Origin: Lachnospiraceae bacterium
Lineage (GTDB): Bacteria > Bacillota > Clostridia > Lachnospirales > Lachnospiraceae
Direction: 5' to 3'
Assembly: GCA_009774615.1 (NCBI GenBank)
Contig: VSOC01000006.1
Location: 27,995 to 74,228 of the forward strand
DNA length: 46,234 bases
The notes under the pieces were generated by a model, which searched no databases, had not been told where the DNA came from, and worked only from the letters and a program-made list of their open reading frames with translations. Made by a program: the position numbers and the translations under genes. Position 1 is the stretch's first letter; each line of letters opens with the position of its first letter. Shown here piece after piece: positions 8,621 to 16,546 of this stretch.

Positions 8621-8998
8621 TTAATCCCAATGTCCCACATCCTTAACCGCCAGCTTTGCCTTCTGGCAGGAAGGACAGTTCACCGAAGCTTCTTCCTCCA
8701 CAAGCTCTGCCTCACTGCCGCACATGGGGCATCCGGCAATAAAGGTCTGTCCGCTTTCAACTAACCTGAGTACCGGCAAAGCCACCACATCCTTGCAGTG
8801 TGTACACACCGCTTCCTGATAGCCAAAGGAAAACAGCGGCATCTGCCCGCCCTTTACCTCAGCCACAATTTTTCGCTGAATATCTTCTGAAAACACTTCC
8901 ATAACCTGCCCTAAAGCTGCATGTCTTATCCCATGGCCTGTGCGAAGCTTCCATGTTTTCTGACAAGAAGGGCAGGAAAATTGCTGAATAACTCCCAT
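8621..8998 (-). CDS. zinc-ribbon protein with four CxxC pairs, unknown function
   Basis: A 125-residue soluble protein with CPSC, CTHC, CPMC and CPSC pairs spaced across its length, enough for two zinc ribbons. No enzyme motif or membrane segment is visible. I do not recognise a named family. The ATG at 8998 lies 17 nt after the flagellin stop; the AGGAGG that serves it overlaps that stop and sits about 13 nt upstream. There is no terminator between the two, so it is probably expressed with the flagellin under the sigma-28 promoter. A role in flagellin handling is therefore inferred from position only. Confidence 0.75.
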   Translation of the reverse strand: MGVIQQFSCPSCQKTWKLRTGHGIRHAALGQVMEVFSEDIQRKIVAEVKGGQMPLFSFGYQEAVCTHCKDVVALPVLRLVESGQTFIAGCPMCGSEAELVEEEASVNCPSCQKAKLAVKDVGHWD

Positions 8999-9015
8999 AA
9001 ATCTTGAAATTCCTC

Positions 9016-10854
9016 CTATGCGCCAATTAGACTGAGTACATTTTCAGGCACATGATTTGCCTGTGCAAGCATAGCCTGCCCGCTCTGGAACAATATTTGA
9101 TTGCGCACATGTTCCGTAATGGCAAATGCCATATCCACATCCCGGATGCGGGATTCAGCAGCGGTAAGGTTTTCCACGGTATTACTTAAATTTGCATAGG
9201 TATGCTCAAGTCGGTTTTGAATTGCCCCATAATGGCTTCTCATCTTGCTGACTTTATCAATCGCCGTATCAATCGTATTGACACTGCTGTTTGCGTCATC
9301 CTGGGTGGACAGATTCGCACCTGAAAGACCCAGTCCCATATCATCAAGGCGGTACAGTTCCACCTCAACACTCTGGTTTCCGTCCCCGGTGTACAAGAAA
9401 AGCTTGCCTGCTGCTCCTACTCTCCAGCTTTTTACTTCCAAATCACTCGAAGGCTTACTTCCAATAAGCCCTGCTCCTCCGGTACTCAGCAATGATGTAA
9501 TAATCGAGCCTGCACCGCCCTTGGACGCAATCGAAAGTTCCCGGACAAATTCTACCAAATCCGTACTTGGATTGTCAAATAAAGCTTCCAGAGAAGAAGA
9601 ATCCTTTATTATTCCGCCAGTATGTGTATTTAATACTTCATTGAGCGACTTACCAGTTAAAAGATCCACAAAAATATTATTCATACCACTGGCAATATCC
9701 GCACCTGTAACCGTTTTTTTTCCTCCATTTGCCAGATAGCCGATATAAGCAGCCGCCAGATAACCGTGACCATAGGGCCGTTCTTTTACATCATAGGCTT
9801 TTAAATAGTTTTCAATCGCATTATCCTGCGACCTATCGCCCGTGCCGGTGAGCTGATTGGCAATCTGCTGCAGCTTATTATTCCACCCGGTAGGAAATCC
9901 GCCTCCGGCAAGCTGTGCCGTGCCCTCAACAAACCATTCCGGATACTTTTGCTGCCCATTCCTTCCAAACATGCCGTCCGTCAGTGTATACTGCATTACC
10001 GAATGCATGAGTTCATGGGCAATGGTGGATTTTAATGCATCCTCATCCGGACTTCCGCTTTGAATGGATGCATCCGAAAAATCTGCCGTATCGACAACAA
10101 TCTGCATATTAAACGGCCTGCCCTGTGCGTAGAACGAAGCTTTCGCGTAAGCTGCCGTGCCGTTGGGTCCGTCGATATATTCCACGAGAAGATCCATCTC
10201 AATCTTCTCACCATTCAGGTTACTTTGCAAAGACTTAAATGTATCAAGAATCTGCTTTGCCGCATTAGGAATATACTCCGTGGCAATTTTCTCCGCCAGA
10301 AGATCATAACCGCCGCTGGAAGATACTTGGCTTGCAGCACGACCCACACTGCCGGAATAATTCACGCTTACTTCCCCATTCGCCAAATCCAGCGTACATC
10401 CGTAAAAACTCGTCATTGACACCTTCCTGCTCGTTCCACCATTGGTAAAAAGAGGCACACCGCTGAAAGTGGTAGATTCACCAATCCGGTTAATCTCCTC
10501 CTTTAACTGCTGCATCTCCGAATCCAGCATGGAGCGTTCAAGGTCTGTATAGGTTCCGTTTGCCGACTGCACAGCCATTCCCTTCATCCGGTTCAGCATG
10601 GAATGAACCTCGGTCAATGCACCTTCCACGGTCTGCACCAGAGAAATTCCGTCCTGTGTGTTTCTTTTCCCCTGATTCATCCCGGTAATCTGCGAACGCA
10701 TGGATTCGGATATGGCAAGCCCGGCAGCATCATCCCCGGCCCGGTTAATTCGATAACCAGAGCTAAGCTTTTCCAGATTTTTTGCCATCGTCTGGTTCGT
10801 TGCGGATATATTTCTCTGGGAATTAATCGCAGAAAGATTATGTTGAATTCTCAC
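9016..10854 (-). CDS. flagellin with internal zinc metallopeptidase (flagellinolysin)
   Basis: A 612-residue fusion. Residues 1-140 are the conserved flagellin N-terminal D0/D1 region (LSSGYRINRAGDDAAGLAIS) and residues about 525-612 the C-terminal D1/D0 helix. Between them, where ordinary flagellins carry the exposed variable domain, lies a peptidase domain with HELMH (280-284) and a downstream WFVEGTAQ whose E310 would be the third zinc ligand, the gluzincin arrangement HExxH...E. This matches flagellinolysins: enzymes displayed along the filament as part of it. All three ligands and the catalytic glutamate (E281) are present, so activity is expected. The start is a GTG at 10854, with GAGGTGAAGAA before it. 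No other flagellar gene is in the window, so it is either an accessory filament gene or a lone flagellin locus. Confidence 0.92.
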   Translation of the reverse strand: MRIQHNLSAINSQRNISATNQTMAKNLEKLSSGYRINRAGDDAAGLAISESMRSQITGMNQGKRNTQDGISLVQTVEGALTEVHSMLNRMKGMAVQSANGTYTDLERSMLDSEMQQLKEEINRIGESTTFSGVPLFTNGGTSRKVSMTSFYGCTLDLANGEVSVNYSGSVGRAASQVSSSGGYDLLAEKIATEYIPNAAKQILDTFKSLQSNLNGEKIEMDLLVEYIDGPNGTAAYAKASFYAQGRPFNMQIVVDTADFSDASIQSGSPDEDALKSTIAHELMHSVMQYTLTDGMFGRNGQQKYPEWFVEGTAQLAGGGFPTGWNNKLQQIANQLTGTGDRSQDNAIENYLKAYDVKERPYGHGYLAAAYIGYLANGGKKTVTGADIASGMNNIFVDLLTGKSLNEVLNTHTGGIIKDSSSLEALFDNPSTDLVEFVRELSIASKGGAGSIITSLLSTGGAGLIGSKPSSDLEVKSWRVGAAGKLFLYTGDGNQSVEVELYRLDDMGLGLSGANLSTQDDANSSVNTIDTAIDKVSKMRSHYGAIQNRLEHTYANLSNTVENLTAAESRIRDVDMAFAITEHVRNQILFQSGQAMLAQANHVPENVLSLIGA

Positions 10855-10978
10855 TTCTTCACCTCACTATTCATATGGAAGATTCACTGCCAAGTAAAAA
10901 TTTAATGCTGGTTCCGCTTCCACCGTTTATATTATATGTTTCATATTATACATTCCGCTCATTAGATATTCTTTATAA

Positions 10979-11005
10979 ATATCGGCGTTTTTTCTGTTTT
11001 CTTTA
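10979..11005 (-). promoter_or_regulatory. sigma-28 (FliA/SigD) promoter of the flagellin
   Basis: On the minus strand TAAA is followed by exactly 15 nt and then GCCGATAT, matching the sigma-28 consensus TAAA-N15-GCCGATAA with one difference. It is about 125 nt upstream of the flagellin start, and no other promoter fits as well. Confidence 0.9.
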
Positions 11006-11072
11006 GTAATCGTGCAGGACTTTATATCGCTCTTTGGTCAAAGAAATTCATCAATCTATGTTTCTATAATGA

Positions 11073-11114
11073 AAAAGGACTATCTCCCAGTTTTTATAGG
11101 AAATAGTCCTTTTT
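11073..11114. terminator. bidirectional intrinsic terminator
   Basis: Perfect 12-bp arms aaaaaggactat / atagtccttttt around an 18-nt loop give T-runs on both strands. On the minus strand it ends the transcript of the HAD gene before the flagellin promoter. Confidence 0.85.
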
Positions 11115-11169
11115 ACTGCATTCTTTTATCCATAATTTATCAAAAACCATCATTTTGCATCATTACTTT

Positions 11170-11856
11170 TCAACCGTTTGCCCGCTGCCCTGCACCATCC
11201 CCAAAGCTCTCCGCCCAGGCAAAAAAGCCTCCAAGGTCTTTAATTTCTCCGTCGGCAAGGCTCCGGTCAAAATCAAAACGTTCGTCTTTCAGCGCCACGA
11301 CCTTAACCCCTGCGCGGTGGGCTGCCGTAATACCCACGGTAGAATCTTCTATAGCAATACATTCGCTGGGAAGCACGCCCAGAAGTTCTGCTGCCTTTAG
11401 ATAAATCTCCGGATCTGGCTTGCTTTTTTTCACACTCTCCCCGCTGATCACCAGATCAAACCAGGGCAGAATCCCTACTTCGGCAAGGATTTCCTTCACC
11501 TTATCATAGGCCGTCGCCGAGGCCACTGCCGTGAGCATCTCCCTTTTCTTTGCCCACTGCAAAATCCCTAAGGTTTCTTCACGGAAAATCTCCCGATAAG
11601 TTACCGTATAGGGGTGAAAAGGCTTCCAGTTCTTCTCAAAATCCTTCTGTGTTTCTTCCCAGCCCTTCCCTTCACCGATAATCCCGGCAATTCTGGTCCA
11701 CACATCTGTTCTCGTCCGACCCACAATCTGATACATTTCCTCTATGGGCGTGTCGGGACGGAATGACTTTACATAACCGTAGACCCTCTGCATATTGTGC
11801 GGCTCCGTATCGACAATCACTCCGTCCATATCAAAAATTAACGCTTTCACTGCCAT
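11170..11856 (-). CDS. HAD-superfamily hydrolase, beta-phosphoglucomutase-like
   Basis: A 228-residue HAD enzyme with the nucleophile motif DMDGVIVDTEPHN, a cap domain of the phosphoglucomutase/phosphatase subclass, KKSKPDPEIYL carrying the motif III lysine, and IEDSTVGITAA with the acidic motif IV. Such proteins remove or move phosphate on small sugar phosphates; the substrate is not deducible. It follows the two sugar permease genes with no terminator, so it probably acts on a metabolite of the imported compound. I take the ATG at 11856. A 31-bp perfect duplication covers the start region, so the same ATGGCAGTGAAAG also occurs 35 nt upstream, where it opens a 10-codon ORF. Confidence 0.85.
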   Translation of the reverse strand: MAVKALIFDMDGVIVDTEPHNMQRVYGYVKSFRPDTPIEEMYQIVGRTRTDVWTRIAGIIGEGKGWEETQKDFEKNWKPFHPYTVTYREIFREETLGILQWAKKREMLTAVASATAYDKVKEILAEVGILPWFDLVISGESVKKSKPDPEIYLKAAELLGVLPSECIAIEDSTVGITAAHRAGVKVVALKDERFDFDRSLADGEIKDLGGFFAWAESFGDGAGQRANG

Positions 11857-11909
11857 TTTCACACACACTCTCTATAATCTTTCACTGCCATTTTCACACA
11901 CACTCTCTA
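11844..11909. repeat. 31-bp direct duplication over the HAD gene start
   Basis: ctttcactgccattttcaca and the 11 bases after it occur at 11844-11874 and again, identically, at 11879-11909 (35-bp period). The upstream copy opens an ORF, MAVKDYRECV, whose TGA ends 3 nt before the real ATG. The duplication begins right after the stop of the upstream permease gene. Confidence 0.9.
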
Positions 11910-11911
11910 GT

Positions 11912-12733
11912 TTAACCTTTTACTGCACCACTGGTAAGGCCGCGCACGAACTGCCTGGACATACAGATAAACAAGATAATCAGCGGTGCCGACGCAATCA
12001 TTAGCCCTGCAAGTGTCGTCGTATAGTCAACCTTTAAATCGCCCTTAAAGGTCATCAGTCCAATCGGAATCGTCTGGAGTGCCTTGTTGTTTAAGAATAC
12101 ATTAGCAAATAAGAACTCATTCCACACAAAGTTCAGATTAACTATGGCACAGGAAGCAAAGATTGGCTTGCTGATGGGCAGGATAATCTTCATAAAAATC
12201 TGCAGGCTGTTGTAGCCGTCCACCACGGCCGCCTCTTCAAGTTCCACCGGAATCGAGATAAAATACGCCCGCATTAAAAATACCGTGAACGGAATTCTAA
12301 AAGCAATGTATGGTAAAATAACTGCCCAATACGTATCATAGATTTTCAGCGTCCGCAGAATCTTATACAGCGGCACCAAGGCAACCTGCTCGGATAAAGC
12401 CATGCCGCCTAATACGATAATAAAGATAATATTGCTGCCCTTTGCTCTGAAGCGGGTCAGGCCATAAGCCAGAAAAGACGAGGAGGCTAAAATCCCGCAC
12501 AGAGAAAGCACGCTGACAAATAAAGAGTTTCCGAAATACTTATAAAGACCAAGGTTCCATGCCTTCACATAATTGGCAAACTGCCACACCTCTGGAAAAG
12601 CCAGGGAATCTTTAAATAATTCCTTATTTGTCTTAAATGAGTTTAATAAAATCCAGGCCAGAGGTGCCACGATAATAATGGCAAGGACTATACAGAGCAG
12701 ATTCAGCAAAACTTTCGTTATGTTTTTTTTCAT
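11912..12733 (-). CDS. ABC sugar transporter permease (MalG type)
   Basis: A 273-residue inner-membrane permease of carbohydrate importers. It has about six membrane helices and the EAA loop EEAAVVDGYNSLQIFMKIILP, where the ATPase docks. The C-terminal FVRGLTSGAVKG is typical of MalG-like subunits. I chose the ATG at 12733, preceded by AAGGAGGTTAGGAAGG; the longer frame upstream overlaps the partner gene and lacks a site. It starts 17 nt after the stop of the partner permease. Its position resembles the FrlN/FrlM pair of the Bacillus subtilis fructoselysine system. No ATPase gene is adjacent. Confidence 0.92.
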   Translation of the reverse strand: MKKNITKVLLNLLCIVLAIIIVAPLAWILLNSFKTNKELFKDSLAFPEVWQFANYVKAWNLGLYKYFGNSLFVSVLSLCGILASSSFLAYGLTRFRAKGSNIIFIIVLGGMALSEQVALVPLYKILRTLKIYDTYWAVILPYIAFRIPFTVFLMRAYFISIPVELEEAAVVDGYNSLQIFMKIILPISKPIFASCAIVNLNFVWNEFLFANVFLNNKALQTIPIGLMTFKGDLKVDYTTTLAGLMIASAPLIILFICMSRQFVRGLTSGAVKG

Positions 12734-12749
12734 CCTTCCTAACCTCCTT

Positions 12750-13622
12750 CTATTGCTGGCCGGATCTGGTGACACGAATCTGAATAATGGACAGTGTCAC
12801 CGTAATCACAAAGATAAATACGCCGGTCACTGCTGCCATACCTAAATCATCATGCAGAAATGCCTGCTGATACAAGAACAGTCCAAGTACCTGTGAATTA
12901 TTTCCCGGGCCGCCGCCTGTAGTGGCATACACTTCCGTGTACAGCTTAAACGCACCAATAACGGTGATAATCGTACATACCAGAAGCTGTTCTTTGGCTT
13001 GGGGCAGCATAATGCTGATCGCCCTGCGGATAGGACCGGCACCGTCGATTGCCGCTGCCTCAAGGTAATCCTGTGGAACATTTTGGAAGGCAACAACCAT
13101 AAGCAGGGTAATATAGCCGGTAAACTGCCACTGGCTCATAGCAATAATACAGTAAATCGCCATCTTAGCATCTCCAAGCCATCCGTAAGTAGACATACCC
13201 AGAGATTTTAACAGGCTGTTAATAAAACCAAGGTTCGGTTCATAGATAAATGTAAACATAAGACCCACAGCAGTCAGGGAAATCAGAGCCGGAATATAAT
13301 ACAGGTTCCGGAAAAACCCCTTCATTCGTTCCGCGATGGCACTGCTCTCCAGAATCAGAGCCATCACCGTACCAAAGCCCACCTGTACAATCAGGGAAAT
13401 AATACAGTAGGCTATATTGTTCCTGAGCATAATCGGAAGTACGCTGTCCGAAAAAAATCTCCGGTAATTATCCACACCGACAAATGTTGCACTTGCGGAG
13501 TAGGAGGACAGCCTGAAAAAGCTGTATCCAATATTCATTAATACCGGAATATAGACAAAAAACAACACCATAAAGACTCCGGGCAGCATATACAGATACG
13601 GGGTACTTTTCTTTGTTCTCAT
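12750..13622 (-). CDS. ABC sugar transporter permease (MalF type)
   Basis: A 290-residue permease with six predicted membrane helices and the EAA loop LEAAAIDGAGPIRRAISIMLP. It pairs with the downstream MalG-type protein to form the channel of a carbohydrate importer. The ATG at 13622 is preceded by AAGGTGAGAGA. It lies downstream of the binding-protein gene, separated by a strong hairpin that probably sets the ratio of binding protein to permease. The MRTKKSTPYLYMLPG start, with positive charge before the first helix, is usual for this family. Confidence 0.92.
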   Translation of the reverse strand: MRTKKSTPYLYMLPGVFMVLFFVYIPVLMNIGYSFFRLSSYSASATFVGVDNYRRFFSDSVLPIMLRNNIAYCIISLIVQVGFGTVMALILESSAIAERMKGFFRNLYYIPALISLTAVGLMFTFIYEPNLGFINSLLKSLGMSTYGWLGDAKMAIYCIIAMSQWQFTGYITLLMVVAFQNVPQDYLEAAAIDGAGPIRRAISIMLPQAKEQLLVCTIITVIGAFKLYTEVYATTGGGPGNNSQVLGLFLYQQAFLHDDLGMAAVTGVFIFVITVTLSIIQIRVTRSGQQ

Positions 13623-13659
13623 TCTCTCACCTTCCCTTTTCCAAAATCGTTTTCAAGAT

Positions 13660-13687
13660 AGGCAGGTTCTGCTGTCGGAACCTGCCT
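13660..13687 (-). promoter_or_regulatory. intercistronic hairpin between binding protein and permease genes
   Basis: Perfect 10-bp arms AGGCAGGTTC / GAACCTGCCT with an 8-nt loop. No T-run follows on the minus strand, so it is more likely an mRNA-stabilising or processing hairpin than a full terminator. That would favour high levels of the binding protein over the permeases. Confidence 0.65.
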
Positions 13688-13716
13688 ACCTAAACTATAT
13701 TCCTGTTCACCGTAAC

Positions 13717-13746
13717 TTTACTGTCACTCATTCACAGCAGCGAAAC
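13717..13746 (+). mobile_element. degenerate MITE end
   Basis: tttactgtcactcattcaca followed by gcagc resembles the left end of MITE copy A with several mismatches and one gap. No matching right end or clear target duplication was found, so it is probably a decayed remnant. Confidence 0.35.
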
Positions 13747-13766
13747 GATTACCTGTTTTTTATCTG

Positions 13767-15140
13767 TTACTGACCGGAACCGGTAGAAACAAGTGTTTGT
13801 GCTTCTTTTGCCTTCGCCTGAATTCTCTCCATAGCCTGCTGCGGCGTGATATCTCCATTCGTCAAGTCAGAAACTGCGGTCAGATATTCGTCGCAAACGG
13901 TGGAGTACAGGGCATTGTCCAGCCATGCGCTCATCGCCTTGGCATCCATAACGGCCTGATAACCGTCTAACAGAGCCTGGTCGGTTAAGCCTTCGGTTGT
14001 TCCCTTTGCACCGTTGAACCAGCCGATTTCCTGGCACTGCTGTGTTCCGACTTCCTTGCCTAAAAACCATTTCAGGAATTCCACACACTCATCCGGATAT
14101 TTTGTCTTGGAAGAAACAACAAAGCCTTCCGGAACGCCGGTTAAGATATCCTGGTTTCCTTTTGCTCCCTCAACCTTAGGGAAGTTAAACATACCGAATT
14201 CCATCTCCGGGTTATCCATCTTGATGTAAGGAATTTCAATCAGCTCTGCATAGTACATTGCCCCAAGTTCCATAACGAAGTTTGTTCTGGACATATCCGG
14301 CTTAACACCGTTAGGATTCTCGGTCATATAGGGCAGAAGCTGCTGGTAATGCTCTAATGCTTCAATGTAGCCCGGATCGGTGAACTCACCGCTGGTCGGG
14401 TCATAGTCCTTTGCTCTTACGTCATCCGGAACAAAGATCTGATTTAAAGTTCCCATGTAGTGGGAAGCCGACCATGGTTCCTGGTTGCCGTAAGCAATCG
14501 GGGTAATTCCGGCTGCCTTTAAGGTTTCACAGCAGGAAATCAGTTCATCCCAGGTTGTCGGCGCTGTCAGTCCATGCTCGTCAAAGATGGTCTTGTTGTA
14601 GAAGAACAGCTTGCAGTCTAAACGGAACGGAATACCATAAACCATGCCGTCCTTGTTCGTGTATTCATTGATCTGGGACTCAATCAGGGAATCCTTCCAC
14701 TCCGGATCGGCATCCAGATAGGGCTTTAAGTCTAAAATCAGCCCTTCACGGATAAATCTTTCTGTAAAATCACCTACCCAGCTAAAGAAGATATCCGGCG
14801 TATCATCTCCGCCGACAACAACTTTAATCTTCTCCTTGTACTCCTGGTTCTGCGCACTGGTAATTTCAAATTTAATGTCCGGGTGGGAAGCCTCATACTC
14901 ATGAAGCTTTGACTCAATAAAGCTGTTATATGGCTCATCTGGGAAGCGGTGCATAAACTTAATCACCTTCTGCTCCCCGTCCGCTGCCGGTGCCGCCTGT
15001 GTGCTGTCACCAGAACCGCCCCCTGCTGCTGCCGTAGTCGGTGCTGACTCCCCGCCGCCACCGCCGCAGGCTGCCATCGAAAGAACCATCGCTCCGGCAA
15101 GAACTGTACTAACCATCTTTTTCATCCATGTTTTTTTCAT
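13767..15140 (-). CDS. sugar ABC transporter substrate-binding lipoprotein
   Basis: A 457-residue extracytoplasmic binding protein of the family 1 (MalE/UgpB) type. The lipoprotein signal peptide ends in LSMAAC, so the cysteine is lipid-anchored. A Gly/Ser/Ala/Thr-rich tether of about 35 residues follows, then the binding domain starting at KVIKFMHRFPDEPYNSF. The ATG at 15140 is preceded by GGAAAGGAGAGGAATTA. It sits between the FrlD-like kinase gene and the two permease genes, the place FrlO has in B. subtilis. The likely ligand is therefore an Amadori compound such as fructoselysine; this is inferred from neighbours, not from binding residues. Confidence 0.9.
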   Translation of the reverse strand: MKKTWMKKMVSTVLAGAMVLSMAACGGGGGESAPTTAAAGGGSGDSTQAAPAADGEQKVIKFMHRFPDEPYNSFIESKLHEYEASHPDIKFEITSAQNQEYKEKIKVVVGGDDTPDIFFSWVGDFTERFIREGLILDLKPYLDADPEWKDSLIESQINEYTNKDGMVYGIPFRLDCKLFFYNKTIFDEHGLTAPTTWDELISCCETLKAAGITPIAYGNQEPWSASHYMGTLNQIFVPDDVRAKDYDPTSGEFTDPGYIEALEHYQQLLPYMTENPNGVKPDMSRTNFVMELGAMYYAELIEIPYIKMDNPEMEFGMFNFPKVEGAKGNQDILTGVPEGFVVSSKTKYPDECVEFLKWFLGKEVGTQQCQEIGWFNGAKGTTEGLTDQALLDGYQAVMDAKAMSAWLDNALYSTVCDEYLTAVSDLTNGDITPQQAMERIQAKAKEAQTLVSTGSGQ

Positions 15141-15264
15141 TAATTCCTCTCCTTTCCACATCCTCCCCGGCCTAATCCGGGCTTTTTCGGCACTGCTGTC
15201 TGCATGTTCACAGCAAGCTTTTTATCACTATTTTTGCGCATCTACCCCGCAGAAGCAGCAAAAA

Positions 15265-16215
15265 TTAGCTTCCCATTCTTAATAACTCATTGCTTTCCAT
15301 AATTTCCACATCTTTGTCGGTAAGTTCTACTTCCCTGCCATAGCCAAAGGAACCGTCCCTCTGGCACTGTCCGGAGGCAAATACAGCCGCCCGATAGAGG
15401 CTTAGCCGAATCAGCTCATCCAGGTATTCTTCAGCCTTGACAATTCCCCGCTTTCCGCTGCTTTCCCCAAAATCCACGGCCGCCGGACTTCCTTCCAGAT
15501 AGTTTACCAAGAAGCTGGTAATAAAAGAATCTCCTGCCCCCATGGTATCTTTTGCTTTCACCAGATAAGAGGACTGCTCATAAAACTTTCCGCCGACCAG
15601 CACACAGGCTCCCCTACTTCCTCTGGTGGCAATCACCATCTTTCTGCATCCAAAGGAAAGGATTTGCTCCATCGTCTTCTTGATTTCCTCTTCCGGCATA
15701 TCCCCGCAGGAAATTTCCGCACAGTCAATATAAGGGCAGCACCGCTTTAAATATGCTTCATCGTAATGGTTGGAGAAATCCATGGACACAAACTTTCCTG
15801 CCCGTCTTATCTTTGGAAGTTCGGATTCCATGTAGCTGTAGATGCTTGTATGCACTAGGTCAAAACCGGAAATATAATCTTCGTCAAGTTTTGTCAGCAC
15901 CGGTGGCTTTATCCTTGCTATTCCGCCCCGGTTTCCCTGTAAAAAGACCCGGTCGCCATCCACCAGACGAACCCTGGCACATCCGTTCTCTCCTTCTTCC
16001 ATCCGGCAGTGCGATAAATCAATGCCCAGTTCTCTGACAACCGAATAGACATGCTGTCCTACCTCATCATCGCCCAAGGTTCCTAGGTAAGCGGCTTCGG
16101 CCCCCAGAAACTTCCCAAATACAGCGATGTTCAGTGCATTTCCTCCCGGATAGATGGTTTTAATGTGCAGATATTTGTCACACACATTATCTCCAATGCC
16201 TAATACCTTAATCAT
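15265..16215 (-). CDS. frlD: PfkB-family sugar kinase, FrlD-like (fructoselysine 6-kinase)
   Basis: A 316-residue ribokinase-family kinase. The N-terminus IKVLGIGDNVCDKYL and the glycine pair PGGNALNIAV place it with FrlD, which opens with GDN and SGGNAVNVAV in E. coli. The catalytic signature DTMGAGDSFI, with the base aspartate, is intact. It phosphorylates the imported Amadori product at C6. Compared with E. coli FrlD it carries about 50 extra residues near the C-terminus. I chose the ATG at 16215: GGAGG lies 5 nt before it. It has its own promoter and sits ahead of the binding-protein and permease genes, so import and phosphorylation are controlled together. Confidence 0.85.
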   Translation of the reverse strand: MIKVLGIGDNVCDKYLHIKTIYPGGNALNIAVFGKFLGAEAAYLGTLGDDEVGQHVYSVVRELGIDLSHCRMEEGENGCARVRLVDGDRVFLQGNRGGIARIKPPVLTKLDEDYISGFDLVHTSIYSYMESELPKIRRAGKFVSMDFSNHYDEAYLKRCCPYIDCAEISCGDMPEEEIKKTMEQILSFGCRKMVIATRGSRGACVLVGGKFYEQSSYLVKAKDTMGAGDSFITSFLVNYLEGSPAAVDFGESSGKRGIVKAEEYLDELIRLSLYRAAVFASGQCQRDGSFGYGREVELTDKDVEIMESNELLRMGS

Positions 16216-16271
16216 AGTTTCCTCCATGTATTATCTTATGGTTTGCCTGCGTTGTTTATTTGTACTATTTT

Positions 16272-16300
16272 GTTATACCATAAATATTACAAATAATCAA
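16272..16300 (-). promoter_or_regulatory. promoter of the frlD-transport operon
   Basis: On the minus strand TTGATT (-35), 17 nt, TATAAC (-10). It lies about 60 nt before the frlD start. The -35 sits inside the palindrome listed at 16289-16308, so a bound regulator would block it. Confidence 0.7.
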
Positions 16301-16308
16301 GTATTTGT
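16289..16308. promoter_or_regulatory. candidate GntR operator, frlD side
   Basis: ACAAATAATCAAGTATTTGT: 7-bp arms ACAAATA/TATTTGT around 6 nt, covering the -35 region. A similar palindrome overlaps the promoter of the deglycase gene at 21446. The neighbouring GntR/HutC protein is the obvious candidate to bind both. Confidence 0.5.
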
Positions 16309-16429
16309 TACGTATTTTTTTGCTTTTTTTCAGTAATGTTTATTTCAGACTAATATCCTCTTGTCATTTTTCCCAATTTTTATGGTTATTTGCCAAATAA
16401 TCCATTACATATTTTGGAAAAGAAAAAAT

Positions 16430-16455
16430 ATTGCTGTGAATATGTGAACCGTAAC
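16430..16455 (-). mobile_element. MITE end fragment
   Basis: The minus strand reads gttacggttcacatattcac then agcaat, matching the first 25 nt of copy A with a few changes. gaaaaaat precedes it and gaaaaaaa follows it, an imperfect 8-bp flanking repeat in an A-rich region. Probably a deletion remnant. Confidence 0.5.
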
Positions 16456-16458
16456 GAA

Positions 16459-16493
16459 AAAAAGCCTGCCAGGATTTCCCAAACAAGCTTTTT
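16459..16493 (-). terminator. intrinsic terminator after the frlC-like gene
   Basis: The minus strand has AAAAAGCTTG / CAGGCTTTTT arms with a T-run at the end. It lies about 55 nt after the epimerase stop, and so separates the regulator-epimerase transcript from the frlD operon. Confidence 0.65.
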
Positions 16494-16546
16494 ACCCATT
16501 CTAATCGATTATACACGTTTTCTTGTGCTGGATTGTGCTTGAAACT

